Numbered from the stretch's first letter, positions 52,068 through 61,432 are shown. The stretch: 64,000 nt of DNA from DAINPP01 sp963667315 (GCA_963667315.1 OY763325.1:2790001-2854000), one strand, 5' to 3'. Made by a program: numbers and translations. The notes: a model not told the origin generated them from the sequence alone.

Positions 52068-52575
52068 CCCCAAACAAATTTTTTAAATAAAGTTCATGCT
52101 TTATTTGTTCTTCTGATAAGAATCTTTTTCGTATTAATTTTGCTGGATTTCCACCAACTATACTAAAAGGTTCAACATCTTTTGTAACAACAGAACCTGC
52201 AGCGACAATGCTACCATTTCCAATTTCTACTCCCTGCATAATGATTGATCCAAAACCAATCCATACATCGTTTCCTATTATTATTGTTTTAAATACATCT
52301 CGACCGGAATCAATCATACAAATTTCAGATTTTTCAAATCTATGATCTCCTCCAACAAAAGCAACATTTGATGCTATCATAACTTTATTTTTAATTATAA
52401 CATTTGCTCGAAAATTACAATTTTTTCCAACAAAAACATTGTTTCCATTTACATATAGAATGTTTTTTTTACTAACCACAGGTTTTGAAGAAAAATAAAC
52501 ATCTTTACCATTAAGGACTATATTTTTTTTGTGTGTTCTTATAACATTTAATAATTTTTTGAATAAAAATCTCAT
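52051..52575 (-). CDS. Left-handed beta-helix O-acetyltransferase
   Basis: 174 residues with hexapeptide repeats from about 40 to 145, the catalytic His in FVGGDHRFEKSE (about residue 77) and the closing VGGNPAKLIRKRF, as in CatB/WbbJ-type acetyltransferases. It probably acetylates a sugar hydroxyl of the repeat unit. Overlaps the downstream glycosyltransferase. GGTGG precedes the ATG. Confidence 0.82.
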   Translation of the reverse strand: MRFLFKKLLNVIRTHKKNIVLNGKDVYFSSKPVVSKKNILYVNGNNVFVGKNCNFRANVIIKNKVMIASNVAFVGGDHRFEKSEICMIDSGRDVFKTIIIGNDVWIGFGSIIMQGVEIGNGSIVAAGSVVTKDVEPFSIVGGNPAKLIRKRFLSEEQIKHELYLKNLFGDDNDR

Positions 52576-52617
52576 AAACCACCTGACCAGATAATTATAA
52601 AATTAAATTGTTCTTAT

Positions 52618-53622
52618 CTATAATTTTTTATAACCACATTTTTCAATTAGATGTCCACAATTTTCATTGACAATATTAATTTCTTCTTTTTTGAGAGCTT
52701 TAAAGTATTTGTCATTAATTTCTGGATTTATTGGATACCAGCGATCCATAAAACGAGAACCAAATGGGATTTTATCATTTTCTTGTGGTAAATAAGACTT
52801 ATTAAACTCTAAATCACAAAAATTAAAAATACTTCGAAACGATTTTTCCGGTTCTTGAAGAATATTCTCAAATTGCCAAAATTGAAAATTATTTACTTTA
52901 AACGAACTTTTAAAAGCTTCGCTTATAGAATTGCTCCAATGCTCTGAAGCAATTTTAATCATTTCTAAGTTGCTAAAACGATTTTTTAATGTTTTTAATC
53001 CGCCTCCTTTTTCAGGCGCTCTAAAGCATGAAATATACGGATTTCGTGTAATTAATATAAACTTAGGGTTATAATCTTTTAGAATTTCATTTAATAACTC
53101 CATTTTTAAAGTGTAAGTTTGACTTTTATCAATAAACACAGGCGTGTTATTTCCTTTATAATTTCTTGAAATGGTCCATCTAATAATTTTTAGAAATTTC
53201 TCTTTTAATTCCTCAGAATAATCTGTCTTGTCTTTTCGATAATAATTAATCAATTCATTTGAAGCGTATAACCATCCAACGGATGACTTTATTAAAAGAG
53301 TGGAATCATTTACGTAGTTATTGATAGGTATATTTTTAGTTATCATGGAAAATTCATCCGGTAAAATTGGTTGATACACAATTTGCATCTCATCTGCTCC
53401 AGACCAGTATGTTGAGTTTCCTGAAACACTCACTACATCAGGATGCCTTCTGATTACTCTTGAAATAAACGTTAACCCTCCTCCTTCTAATCCAAGTAGA
53501 AAAATAGGGTTTTCAATTTTGATATTTCTATAATTGCGAAAAAATCTAGTTATATCAAATAAATAATTATTTCTTTTATAAGCATAATATATGTAGTTTA
53601 AGGTTTTCTCTATTTTCTTCAT
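52618..53622 (-). CDS. Sulfotransferase-like protein with a variant P-loop (copy 3)
   Basis: 334 residues. The N-terminal binding loop is LLGLEGGGLTFISRVIRRHP (about 42-61), where GxxRSGTT of ordinary sulfotransferases is replaced by GLEGGGLT. The 3'-phosphate motif LITRNPYISCFRAPEKG near residue 192 and FWQFENILQEPEKSFRSIF (like the RYEDL block) keep the family order. It may still use PAPS; the glycine-rich loop lacks the usual basic residue. GAGGAGT precedes the ATG. Confidence 0.7.
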   Translation of the reverse strand: MKKIEKTLNYIYYAYKRNNYLFDITRFFRNYRNIKIENPIFLLGLEGGGLTFISRVIRRHPDVVSVSGNSTYWSGADEMQIVYQPILPDEFSMITKNIPINNYVNDSTLLIKSSVGWLYASNELINYYRKDKTDYSEELKEKFLKIIRWTISRNYKGNNTPVFIDKSQTYTLKMELLNEILKDYNPKFILITRNPYISCFRAPEKGGGLKTLKNRFSNLEMIKIASEHWSNSISEAFKSSFKVNNFQFWQFENILQEPEKSFRSIFNFCDLEFNKSYLPQENDKIPFGSRFMDRWYPINPEINDKYFKALKKEEINIVNENCGHLIEKCGYKKL

Positions 53623-53629
53623 ATACTCC

Positions 53630-55750
53630 TCATTTTAGTAAAATTTTGGTAGTTTGAAGCCAAGTGTTATCAGATAACTCAATATTTCCTTTTAAAACAC
53701 TAACAATGTTGCTATATTCTTCAATAAACCCTTTTTGTTGTTCCATTTTCGATAGTCTTTGTTTTTTCTCTCCGTAAACATTTGCTTTAATGAAATTCTG
53801 TATTGTTCCAACTTTTCCATTACAAAATATAGTGATAGTTTCTTTTGGAAATGTTTTTGAACCCATTGAAGTATAAATAATATTTAAGACAGAACCGTTT
53901 TCAAATAGTACATTTAAACTTACATTGTCAGAATCTGAAATATGATTTGAATTTGTATTAATACCCATTGAAGTGGCTTTCTTGGGGTTAGATGTAGTTA
54001 AATAGGCTGCAAGGTCAACAAAATGACAAGCTTCTCCAATAATTCTTCCTCCACCTACTTCAGGGTCCTGGGTCCAGTGCTCTTTTGGTATAAAACCAGC
54101 ATTAACAGTATACTGAATTACACAGGGGTATTTATCTGTTTCCATATTTTCCTTTATAAATTTAGCGAATGGTGAATATCTCCTGTTGAACCCTACAAAT
54201 ATATGTTGATCATTTTTTTCATAAGCTGTTTTTACTTCTTCCAATTGTTCTTTTGTAATTGCAAGAGGTTTTTCGACGTATACATGTTTCCCGGCATTTA
54301 ACGCTTCTACAGTGAACTTTGCGTGTGTGCTATGAGGTGTTGCAACAACTATTAAGTCAATCTCAGAGTCATTCAACAGTTTCTTATATTCTGTTGTTGA
54401 ATACTTAAAACTTACATTTTTTATTGTCTGCCCCGCAGATGTTCCACTGGTCGTTGCGAGACCTATGAATTCGAAATCTTTTACTTTCGACATATTTGGA
54501 ATGATAACGCCCCTTGTAAAGTTACCGGCTCCGATAAAACCTACTCCAATCTTATCTTTTGGTTTTTTAAAATCTGTTTTCAAGTGTATAGTTCTATTTA
54601 ATTTATCTTTTTTTTCAGAATACTTCAACAATACTCCGGTATATTTTTCGTTATTTGAATTATCTGTAATCATTTCATATACAGCATGAGATTTTTCTAT
54701 CTCAAATTCATGCGTTATAAGCTCTTTCAATGTAATTCTACTTGAAGAAATCATATCCAGGAACTCCTGCATATTTCTGTTTTCAGTCCATCTGATATAT
54801 CCAATAGGGTAATCTATACCTTTATCTTCATAATTTGGATCATATCTTCCCGGTCCGTATGATCTTGAAAGTCTGAAAGTCAACTCTTTCTGATAAAATG
54901 GTCGTCTTGGGATTTCCATATTTGTTACACCAACCATGGAAATGATAGCTCTATCTCTTGCGATTTCCGCTGAAAGGTCAATCGGTTGATTGGATGATGT
55001 TGCAGCGGTTATGATAATTGAGTCACAACCATATCCCGTTAATGTCATGATTTTTTCGATCGCGTTGTCTTCTGAACTATTTACGAAAGCATCAATATAT
55101 GAGTAATCAGCATCTCTTTTTGCCAGTATTTCTTTTGAATTATTAACATCTACACCAATTACTTTGCAACCAGCAGCTTTGAGGATTCTTGCGGAAATCT
55201 GCCCAAGTAACCCCATTCCAATTACAGCTACCCAATCTCCAAATTGTACTTCTGCTTGACGTACACCCTGCATAGCAACTGTTCCAAGTGTTACGAAAGC
55301 TGCTTCTCTCAAATCTTTAACATTTTCGGGGAGTTTAACAAACAAATTTTTGGGGACATAACTTACTTCTGAATGAGTTGCTGAAAGTCCTGCACAAGCA
55401 ACAAAATCTCCCGGCTTTATATCACTTAAGTTTGAACCAACTTCAATAACTTTACCTACACTGCTGTAGCCAAGTGGAAGAGGTTCACCAAGTTTTCCAA
55501 ACGCTGCTTTAACAGTTGTTAAGGCTCCATCAGTTTTCATTTTATCTAAAACTTTTTTTACCTGATCAGGTCTTTCTTTGGCTTTTCCTATGAGACTTTT
55601 TTTTCCGAAATCCATTAACATTCTTTCAGTTCCAGCACTTACAAGAGAATATATCGTTTCAACTACTATTCCATTTTTTTTACAGGATGGTGCCGGTACG
55701 TCCATTATGACAGGTTTACCTGTTTTGACATCCATAAATAATTGTTTCAT
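53630..55750 (-). CDS. Fused zinc-type alcohol dehydrogenase / Gfo-Idh-MocA oxidoreductase
   Basis: 706 residues. Residues 1-380: medium-chain dehydrogenase with LGYSSVGKVIEVG, AAFVTLGTVAMQGV and a Rossmann VAVIGMGLLGQI; the usual zinc Cys/His set is not evident. Residues about 400-706: Gfo/Idh/MocA domain with IGVGFIGAGNFTRGV, VVATPHSTHA, EKPLA and GGGRIIGEACHFVD. Such two-domain proteins are regularly found with heparinase II/III-like and GT4 genes in polysaccharide clusters, exactly as here. The substrate is unknown, probably a nucleotide or lipid-linked sugar acid. Confidence 0.87.
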   Translation of the reverse strand: MKQLFMDVKTGKPVIMDVPAPSCKKNGIVVETIYSLVSAGTERMLMDFGKKSLIGKAKERPDQVKKVLDKMKTDGALTTVKAAFGKLGEPLPLGYSSVGKVIEVGSNLSDIKPGDFVACAGLSATHSEVSYVPKNLFVKLPENVKDLREAAFVTLGTVAMQGVRQAEVQFGDWVAVIGMGLLGQISARILKAAGCKVIGVDVNNSKEILAKRDADYSYIDAFVNSSEDNAIEKIMTLTGYGCDSIIITAATSSNQPIDLSAEIARDRAIISMVGVTNMEIPRRPFYQKELTFRLSRSYGPGRYDPNYEDKGIDYPIGYIRWTENRNMQEFLDMISSSRITLKELITHEFEIEKSHAVYEMITDNSNNEKYTGVLLKYSEKKDKLNRTIHLKTDFKKPKDKIGVGFIGAGNFTRGVIIPNMSKVKDFEFIGLATTSGTSAGQTIKNVSFKYSTTEYKKLLNDSEIDLIVVATPHSTHAKFTVEALNAGKHVYVEKPLAITKEQLEEVKTAYEKNDQHIFVGFNRRYSPFAKFIKENMETDKYPCVIQYTVNAGFIPKEHWTQDPEVGGGRIIGEACHFVDLAAYLTTSNPKKATSMGINTNSNHISDSDNVSLNVLFENGSVLNIIYTSMGSKTFPKETITIFCNGKVGTIQNFIKANVYGEKKQRLSKMEQQKGFIEEYSNIVSVLKGNIELSDNTWLQTTKILLK

Positions 55751-56988
55751 TTATTTTCACCCACTAAGTCTAAAACTATTTTGTCTTCCAGTTTTTCATT
55801 TTGTCCTTTAAAATTTGAATGTGGTACACAGTAAATAATATAATCTGCTTTTTCTATCAAAGTATCAAAAGTCATATTTTCAATTCCTTTTACTTCATCT
55901 TTATCATAATTCGGCTCGCATGCAATTACATGGTAGTCTTTCTCCTTCAGGCTCAAAGCGATTTTCAAAGAAGGACTTTCTCGCAAATCATCAATGTTTG
56001 GTTTGTATGCCAAGCCCATTATACCTATTGTGATATCTTTTCTACCAAACTTTTCTTTTATCTCTTGTTCTGCTTTTTCTACAGCCCATTCTGGTTTGTA
56101 TTCGTTTACTTCTCTGGATGCTCTGATAACCTTAGAAAGGGTAGGTAACTTTTCAACAATAAACCATGGATCAACCGCAAGACAATGTCCACCAACTCCT
56201 GCACCAGGATTCAGAATATTCACTCTAGGATGCTTGTTAGCCAGCTGAATCAATTCCCAAACATCAATTCCGAGTTTATCGCAGATAATACTTAATTCAT
56301 TTGCAAATGCAATGTTTATATCTCTGAATGTGTTTTCAACAAGTTTACACATTTCTGCTGTTACTGAATTTGTGACATATATATTACCGTTTGTTACGAT
56401 CGTTGAGTATAACTCCTTAGCCATTTCTCCAGCTTTATCATTTGAGATTCCAATAATTCTGTCATTATCTCTGAGCTCCTTTAAAATTTGTCCTGGGAGT
56501 ACTCTTTCCGGGCAATGTGCGATATAGTAATCTTTGTTTACTTTAAGACCTGTTTCTTTTTCAAGGATATTGTTCATACAGATATCCGTAGTTTCTGGTG
56601 GCACGGTTGATTCCAGAATAACCAGATCACCTTTTTTCAAAACTTTAGCTACTGCTTCTGAAGCGCTCTCTACATATGATAAATCAACTTTTTTCTCGTC
56701 ATGATCTTCTTTGAAAGGTGTTGGGACGCAGATGATATATATATCTGATTCGTTCATTGTTGTTGTAGGGATTAAATTTCCACTGTCGAGAACGGTTTTA
56801 AAAAGGCCATTTAAATCAGGTTCAACGATGTGGATCTTTCCCTGTTTGAGTATATTGACTACTTCTTCATTTACATCGTAACCATACACTTTATATCCGG
56901 CAGAGGCAAACATTGTTGCTGTTGGAAGTCCTATGTAACCCATACCTATGATGGATATCTTAGCTGTTTTGTTTTGAATATTTTCCAT
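55747..56988 (-). CDS. wecC: UDP-N-acetyl-D-mannosamine dehydrogenase (WecC type)
   Basis: 413 residues. ISIIGMGYIGLPTATMFASAG, CPERVLPGQILKELRDNDRIIG, KLVENTFRDINIAFANELSIIC and HPRVNILNPGAGVGGHCLAVDP with the catalytic Cys (about residue 270) match WecC and distinguish it from the WbpA-type enzyme at 30.3 kb. It makes UDP-ManNAcA, the second sugar of enterobacterial common antigen. No wecB epimerase is in the window. Its stop overlaps the next start by four bases. Confidence 0.92.
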   Translation of the reverse strand: MENIQNKTAKISIIGMGYIGLPTATMFASAGYKVYGYDVNEEVVNILKQGKIHIVEPDLNGLFKTVLDSGNLIPTTTMNESDIYIICVPTPFKEDHDEKKVDLSYVESASEAVAKVLKKGDLVILESTVPPETTDICMNNILEKETGLKVNKDYYIAHCPERVLPGQILKELRDNDRIIGISNDKAGEMAKELYSTIVTNGNIYVTNSVTAEMCKLVENTFRDINIAFANELSIICDKLGIDVWELIQLANKHPRVNILNPGAGVGGHCLAVDPWFIVEKLPTLSKVIRASREVNEYKPEWAVEKAEQEIKEKFGRKDITIGIMGLAYKPNIDDLRESPSLKIALSLKEKDYHVIACEPNYDKDEVKGIENMTFDTLIEKADYIIYCVPHSNFKGQNEKLEDKIVLDLVGENK

Positions 56989-57027
56989 GCTCTTCCACCT
57001 TTCTTTATAGAAATTGAGTTCTTAAAT

Positions 57028-58698
57028 CTAGTTGTTGAAAATGAAAATTGTTGTTACTATATTCTCTTCTGGAGCTATTTCTGATACTATCACCTCTTTT
57101 TCAGATAGCTTACTGTAATAGTCAGAATAGAGAGTTTTAGTTGTTTTCGTTTTGCCACCTATTATTTTCATTGTTCCTAAGGTTCTTCTTTCTGTTCTCA
57201 GTGTGTACACACCCGCCTCATCAATTCCAGTGTGCTCGGGAATTATTTTAGGGTTCAAATGCCAGAATACCTTTGCGTTTTTTGTCTTGTTTCCTGTTAA
57301 TTTGTCAATAACCTTTATTTCTGTAAGTTCCTTGTTGAACTCAACTATTCTTTCATGTATTATACCGTATTTTTTATAACCTGTGTGCTTGGCACTGAAT
57401 TTTATTCCTTTGTTTTCCTGTATTATATTTTTTTCGATTACTTTTGCTCCTTTTTTCCATCGGAACGTAGTCCATTGTTCTGTCTGATCTTTTTCGTTAT
57501 ATTCGAGTGTGTTATGAGCTTTTGTACTTCTGAAATATCTCCTTTTTTCTGATACATTATTATATCTGTATGTTCCACTATCTATTAATATTGGAACACC
57601 GTATATTGTTAGTTCTAAATGAAATAAATCAGCATGTGCATGCCATTTATGTGGGCCATACTTTATGATGATTTGGCTTTTTGTGTCATTGTTGCAGTGT
57701 ATTAAATATCCACCTTCTTGAAAATCTTTGGTTCGATTCAATAATGAGTATTCCTTATATATAAACTTGAGGCAATACTCATAATCAAATATTTGCTGGG
57801 TGTTTTTTATCACACAACCCAAATCATCATCTCCTATTGAAGGCCATGTTCCATTTGGTTTTTCTGTATATCTCAGAAAATTAATGGCTTTTTCAAGGCG
57901 AGGTGTATTGATGTTTAAAAATAATTTTGCGATAATCATAAATTCTAAGGCAAATTTGTGATATCTGATAGATTGTTCTTCGTTAACCCCATCTTCATAG
58001 AATTGTCTGTTAAATTCTTTTTCTAACCGTTTAATGTATCTTTTAGCTTGTTTCTGAGAAAAGAAATCACTCAATAAGGTGACAGCTGTTAATTCACCGA
58101 GATAGTGATTATTCCTAATACTCTTTTTAGATATCCAAAGATTCTTTTTTAAGTATGTATAGTATTTCCATAATTCAACTTTCAAAAAATCAGCTTTGCT
58201 CAGTTGATAAAGAATTAAAAGATTAATCGTTCGAATGGCAACATCAAGTGGAACAGCCCAATCTAATCCTTTGAGATAAGGTGTTTTTCGAATCCATTCT
58301 TCAAGTTCATTTAATACTTTCTGTTCTTCACCAATTGTTTTGGCATAGTTATAGGCTGGTAGCCATTGAAACCCCCGTGATATTTCCCAATAATCTTTTG
58401 GATCAAAATCCTTCCAGTTACATTTCCAGAATGGCTTTTCTTTTTGCTGAATACTTTTGAATTCGTCAATATTTCTAAATCTATCGAAAATGAAGAATTC
58501 GTTTTTTAAAATTTTCTCATAAAATTCTTTTTGCTTCTCATTCAACCCTATTTTTTTTATATCATATTCCTTTAATGCTAATTTATGAATTCTCTCAGGG
58601 TGGATTTCAGAATACATATTTTTAAAAGTCATTCCATACAAGTTAGTCTTTTTTAATGTTTTCTCAATTATTTTCCAAAGAACGACGGTGATTTTCAT
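57028..58698 (-). CDS. Heparinase II/III-family protein
   Basis: 556 residues. An all-helical toroid domain (about 60-300) with NNHYLGELTAVTLL and NEEQSIRYHKFALEF carrying likely catalytic Asn, Tyr and His, followed by a beta-sandwich domain starting HKWHAHADLFHLELTIYGVPILIDSGTYRYN (split, about 345-375). Lyases of this fold cleave uronic-acid polysaccharides. In a biosynthetic operon it more likely edits or epimerises the polymer or clears misplaced chains. No signal peptide is evident, so its location is open. Overlaps the GT4 start by four bases. Confidence 0.88.
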   Translation of the reverse strand: MKITVVLWKIIEKTLKKTNLYGMTFKNMYSEIHPERIHKLALKEYDIKKIGLNEKQKEFYEKILKNEFFIFDRFRNIDEFKSIQQKEKPFWKCNWKDFDPKDYWEISRGFQWLPAYNYAKTIGEEQKVLNELEEWIRKTPYLKGLDWAVPLDVAIRTINLLILYQLSKADFLKVELWKYYTYLKKNLWISKKSIRNNHYLGELTAVTLLSDFFSQKQAKRYIKRLEKEFNRQFYEDGVNEEQSIRYHKFALEFMIIAKLFLNINTPRLEKAINFLRYTEKPNGTWPSIGDDDLGCVIKNTQQIFDYEYCLKFIYKEYSLLNRTKDFQEGGYLIHCNNDTKSQIIIKYGPHKWHAHADLFHLELTIYGVPILIDSGTYRYNNVSEKRRYFRSTKAHNTLEYNEKDQTEQWTTFRWKKGAKVIEKNIIQENKGIKFSAKHTGYKKYGIIHERIVEFNKELTEIKVIDKLTGNKTKNAKVFWHLNPKIIPEHTGIDEAGVYTLRTERRTLGTMKIIGGKTKTTKTLYSDYYSKLSEKEVIVSEIAPEENIVTTIFIFNN

Positions 58699-59849
58699 GA
58701 TTTACCCAAAAAGTTAATGATTTTCTCAAAAGATTTTTCTCTTGTATAATTTTTTGCTACTCTATGCGAGTGTATTGTTGCATTGTCCTTGTATTTATAG
58801 AAATTGTTTATCATATTTTCGATTGCTTTTGTCAACGAATCAACAGAGTTTTGATCAAAATGGATCACTGATTTTGTCTTGCTGAAAATATCTCTACCTT
58901 CTCCTTTAATACCAGAAATAACAGGTTTTTTAAGAAGGAGATAATCAAATACTTTTGAAGGAATCGTTTTTTCGAATACAGAATTCTTTACTAAATTAAT
59001 GAACAGAACATCGAAATGATTATAGGCGTAATTTAATAATTCGTCTCTCTTCATCGGATCTTTGAACGTAATAAACTCAGCAAATTGTTCCTGTTTTACT
59101 TGTTTTTTTAGTTTTTTAAGATTTGAACCTGATCCGATGATTTCAAATGAAAAATTTGTAATACCTCTATCAATTAAATTTCTAACAGCTGTTGGTAATA
59201 TTTCCATATTTTGAGCCAAACCAATATTTCCAAAATAACCGATAATAATGTTTTTACTTTCCTTTGTTTTTTGAGGTGTATTAAACTTTGTCAAATCTTT
59301 TTCTTTAAAACCGTTATGAACTATTTCAGGTGTTTTTCCTGACAATTCTCTGATATAATCTCCCATTGGTTTTGATACACAAATGATTTGATCTGCTTTT
59401 TTGTACATTTTTTTTTCTTTATGTTTGAAATAATTGAAAATAAGTCCTTTTTTTAGGTTACCGGTTGCAACGGCAGAATCAGGCCAAATATCCCTAATAT
59501 CCAAAACAAGTTGATTTGTTTGTATTTTCTCTGCAATAGGGAAAACAAACATCGGTGGAGAGGAAACAATCACAAAATCGTAGTATCCTAGTTGTTTGGC
59601 CAAGTGTTTACCCGCAGAGTAAAATTTATAATATTGCTTTATTCTGCTGAGATTAGTTAAGTCGATCCTATAAATGTTATTTTCTTTTTTGCCCAAAGGT
59701 GAATTAAACGAAGATTTATGTGGTGTTGTGGTTAATACATCCATACTATACCCTTGTGAAAGAAGATACTGATACAAATCCCCCATACGGAAGGCTGCTG
59801 CTGTAATGTCTGGAGGAAAATATTGTGAAATAATTAATCCTTTTTGCAA
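58695..59849 (-). CDS. Family 4 glycosyltransferase (WbuB-like)
   Basis: 384 residues. LIISQYFPPDITAAAFRMGDLYQYLLSQG at the N-terminus (split, 5-33), LVLDIRDIWPDSAV, ICVSKPMGDYI, IVHNGFKE, then IIGYFGNIGLAQNMEIL and a C-terminal KTIPSKVFDYLLLKKPVI, the pattern of the WbuB/WcaI subgroup that adds L-FucNAc or similar. The start is a TTG at 59849, nine bases after AAGGGG. It follows directly on the initiating transferase. Confidence 0.87.
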   Translation of the reverse strand: MQKGLIISQYFPPDITAAAFRMGDLYQYLLSQGYSMDVLTTTPHKSSFNSPLGKKENNIYRIDLTNLSRIKQYYKFYSAGKHLAKQLGYYDFVIVSSPPMFVFPIAEKIQTNQLVLDIRDIWPDSAVATGNLKKGLIFNYFKHKEKKMYKKADQIICVSKPMGDYIRELSGKTPEIVHNGFKEKDLTKFNTPQKTKESKNIIIGYFGNIGLAQNMEILPTAVRNLIDRGITNFSFEIIGSGSNLKKLKKQVKQEQFAEFITFKDPMKRDELLNYAYNHFDVLFINLVKNSVFEKTIPSKVFDYLLLKKPVISGIKGEGRDIFSKTKSVIHFDQNSVDSLTKAIENMINNFYKYKDNATIHSHRVAKNYTREKSFEKIINFLGKS

Positions 59850-61199
59850 CTATTTAGCCCCTTTCCTCAAAACAACAGCTTCTACTGTCTGAAGAATTAT
59901 CCTCAAATCAAAGAGTGTGCTTCTGTTTTTAATATAATAAAGATCATAACTCAATTTTCTGGTAGTTTGTTCAGCACTTGCCGCATACTGATAAGTAATC
60001 TGAGCCCACCCGGTGAGTCCCGTTTTGAGCCTGTGTCTTTCACTGTAAAACGGTATCTTCTCGTTGTATTCTTCAACAAATTTGACCTGCTCCGGTCTCG
60101 GTCCTATAAACGACATTTTTCCTATCAGGATATCCCAGAACTGAGGCGTTTCATCCAGTCTGATGGGTCTGGTAATTCGACCAATCTTCATTATTCGATG
60201 CTGTTCATCCGTCGCAAACTTTGCCCCTTCATCTTTTTTACAGTTTCGCATACTTCTGAATTTGTTCATGATGAAGGGTTTACCATCTTTCCCAACTCTT
60301 TCCTGGCGAAATATGACCGGCGTACCATCTTCAATCAGTATCCAGAGAGCTACGATAAGCATAAATGGTGAAAGAACGATTAACGCCAATGTGGAGATAA
60401 AAACATCTATAATCCTTTTTGTGGGTGTTTCTCTGATATTGTCAAAGATAATCTGATAATATTCTTTAAACTTAACAGCTACCGGAATCGGGATTCTTTG
60501 AAGATAACTTTCGACAACATTTGGCAGATAGTCTATGTCAATTCCCTGCCTTCTCGCCTTGTTGAGAATGGGTTCAACTGTTTTCTCAAGCACAGGGTCT
60601 GCTATGAGGATCTGATCAAATGCCCTTTCCTGCGCAATCTCCCTCTCAAGGGCAACAGCAGAAGGGTTCATATACATATAGGCTTTTACTTTCCCCATTG
60701 ATTTCTGCTCAATTTCTTTCATGATCGGTTCAATCTCATCTTTTTTCCCGATGATGAGAAACTTTTTTACGGGAATGGATTTAATCATGATCTTCATTGA
60801 AAGGCAGAATAATATGGAATTCAGTATTGATGAAATCAATAGCGTTATGATAAAAACAAGTTGTGGTAAACGGACCTGGTAGAAGATCAGGAGTGGAATG
60901 AACGAAACGAGTGTTCCGGCGATGGTTCCGGTGAAGAAGGATACAAGGCAGGAATTTAAACTGACGCTTTTATCGTAATCAAACCCCCTGAAGGCATATA
61001 TCCCGATAAGGATAAAAATATCCAACAGTATGGCCTGGCTCATAAATGAGGGGGTCCAGTTGTTGATCCCGATTGTTAAAGTTTGAAAAAGGAACATGAC
61101 AAGGAACAAAGAAGGCGCGCCAACGATTTTAAAAATCCGTGTTCTTTCTTTCAAGCTGTAAACCCTCCCGAGATTGTTATCACGAACATCTCTTCTCAT
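59850..61199 (-). CDS. Initiating undecaprenyl-phosphate sugar phosphotransferase (WbaP/WcaJ family)
   Basis: 449 residues. Four N-terminal membrane spans (about 22-130), a soluble CoA-binding-like domain, then the catalytic C-terminal domain from about 250: KRIIDVFISTLALIVLSPFMLIVAL, IFRQERVGKDGKPF, NKFRSM, LDETPQFWDILIGKMSFIGPRPE and GLTGWAQI. It attaches the first sugar-1-phosphate to undecaprenyl phosphate at the inner membrane and starts the repeat unit. First gene of the operon; its ribosome site GGGGCG is partly paired in a CCCAT/ATGGG hairpin. Confidence 0.93.
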   Translation of the reverse strand: MRRDVRDNNLGRVYSLKERTRIFKIVGAPSLFLVMFLFQTLTIGINNWTPSFMSQAILLDIFILIGIYAFRGFDYDKSVSLNSCLVSFFTGTIAGTLVSFIPLLIFYQVRLPQLVFIITLLISSILNSILFCLSMKIMIKSIPVKKFLIIGKKDEIEPIMKEIEQKSMGKVKAYMYMNPSAVALEREIAQERAFDQILIADPVLEKTVEPILNKARRQGIDIDYLPNVVESYLQRIPIPVAVKFKEYYQIIFDNIRETPTKRIIDVFISTLALIVLSPFMLIVALWILIEDGTPVIFRQERVGKDGKPFIMNKFRSMRNCKKDEGAKFATDEQHRIMKIGRITRPIRLDETPQFWDILIGKMSFIGPRPEQVKFVEEYNEKIPFYSERHRLKTGLTGWAQITYQYAASAEQTTRKLSYDLYYIKNRSTLFDLRIILQTVEAVVLRKGAK

Positions 61200-61259
61200 T
61201 TTGTTCGCCCCATTTCATCATGGGTTTTTTAAAGTTTTGTTGCTATAAGCTACCTTTTT

Positions 61260-61287
61260 ATTATAACATATAATGGGATTTATTCAA
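61260..61287 (-). promoter_or_regulatory. Promoter of the 61.2-41.4 kb polysaccharide operon
   Basis: On the minus strand TTGAAT, 16-base spacer ending TGT, then TATAAT (extended -10). RNA would start near 61253, giving a leader of about 55 bases. Confidence 0.8.
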
Positions 61288-61432
61288 GGGAAGGGGTCAT
61301 TTGTAATGTATCTAGAAATGTTTAGCTTTTTTAAGATATTAAAGAGAGTTGTAATATATTTCGGGAGGTGAACTTTCTTTTTGTAAAGTTTGTTGGTTTA
61401 TAGATGTTGAGGAAAACATTCTTAAAAAAATG

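Noticed and set aside
61200..61259. JUMPstart/ops element for RfaH upstream of the initiating transferase
   Set aside because: No GGCGGTAGC-type motif is present; the leader contains only a small hairpin near the ribosome site.
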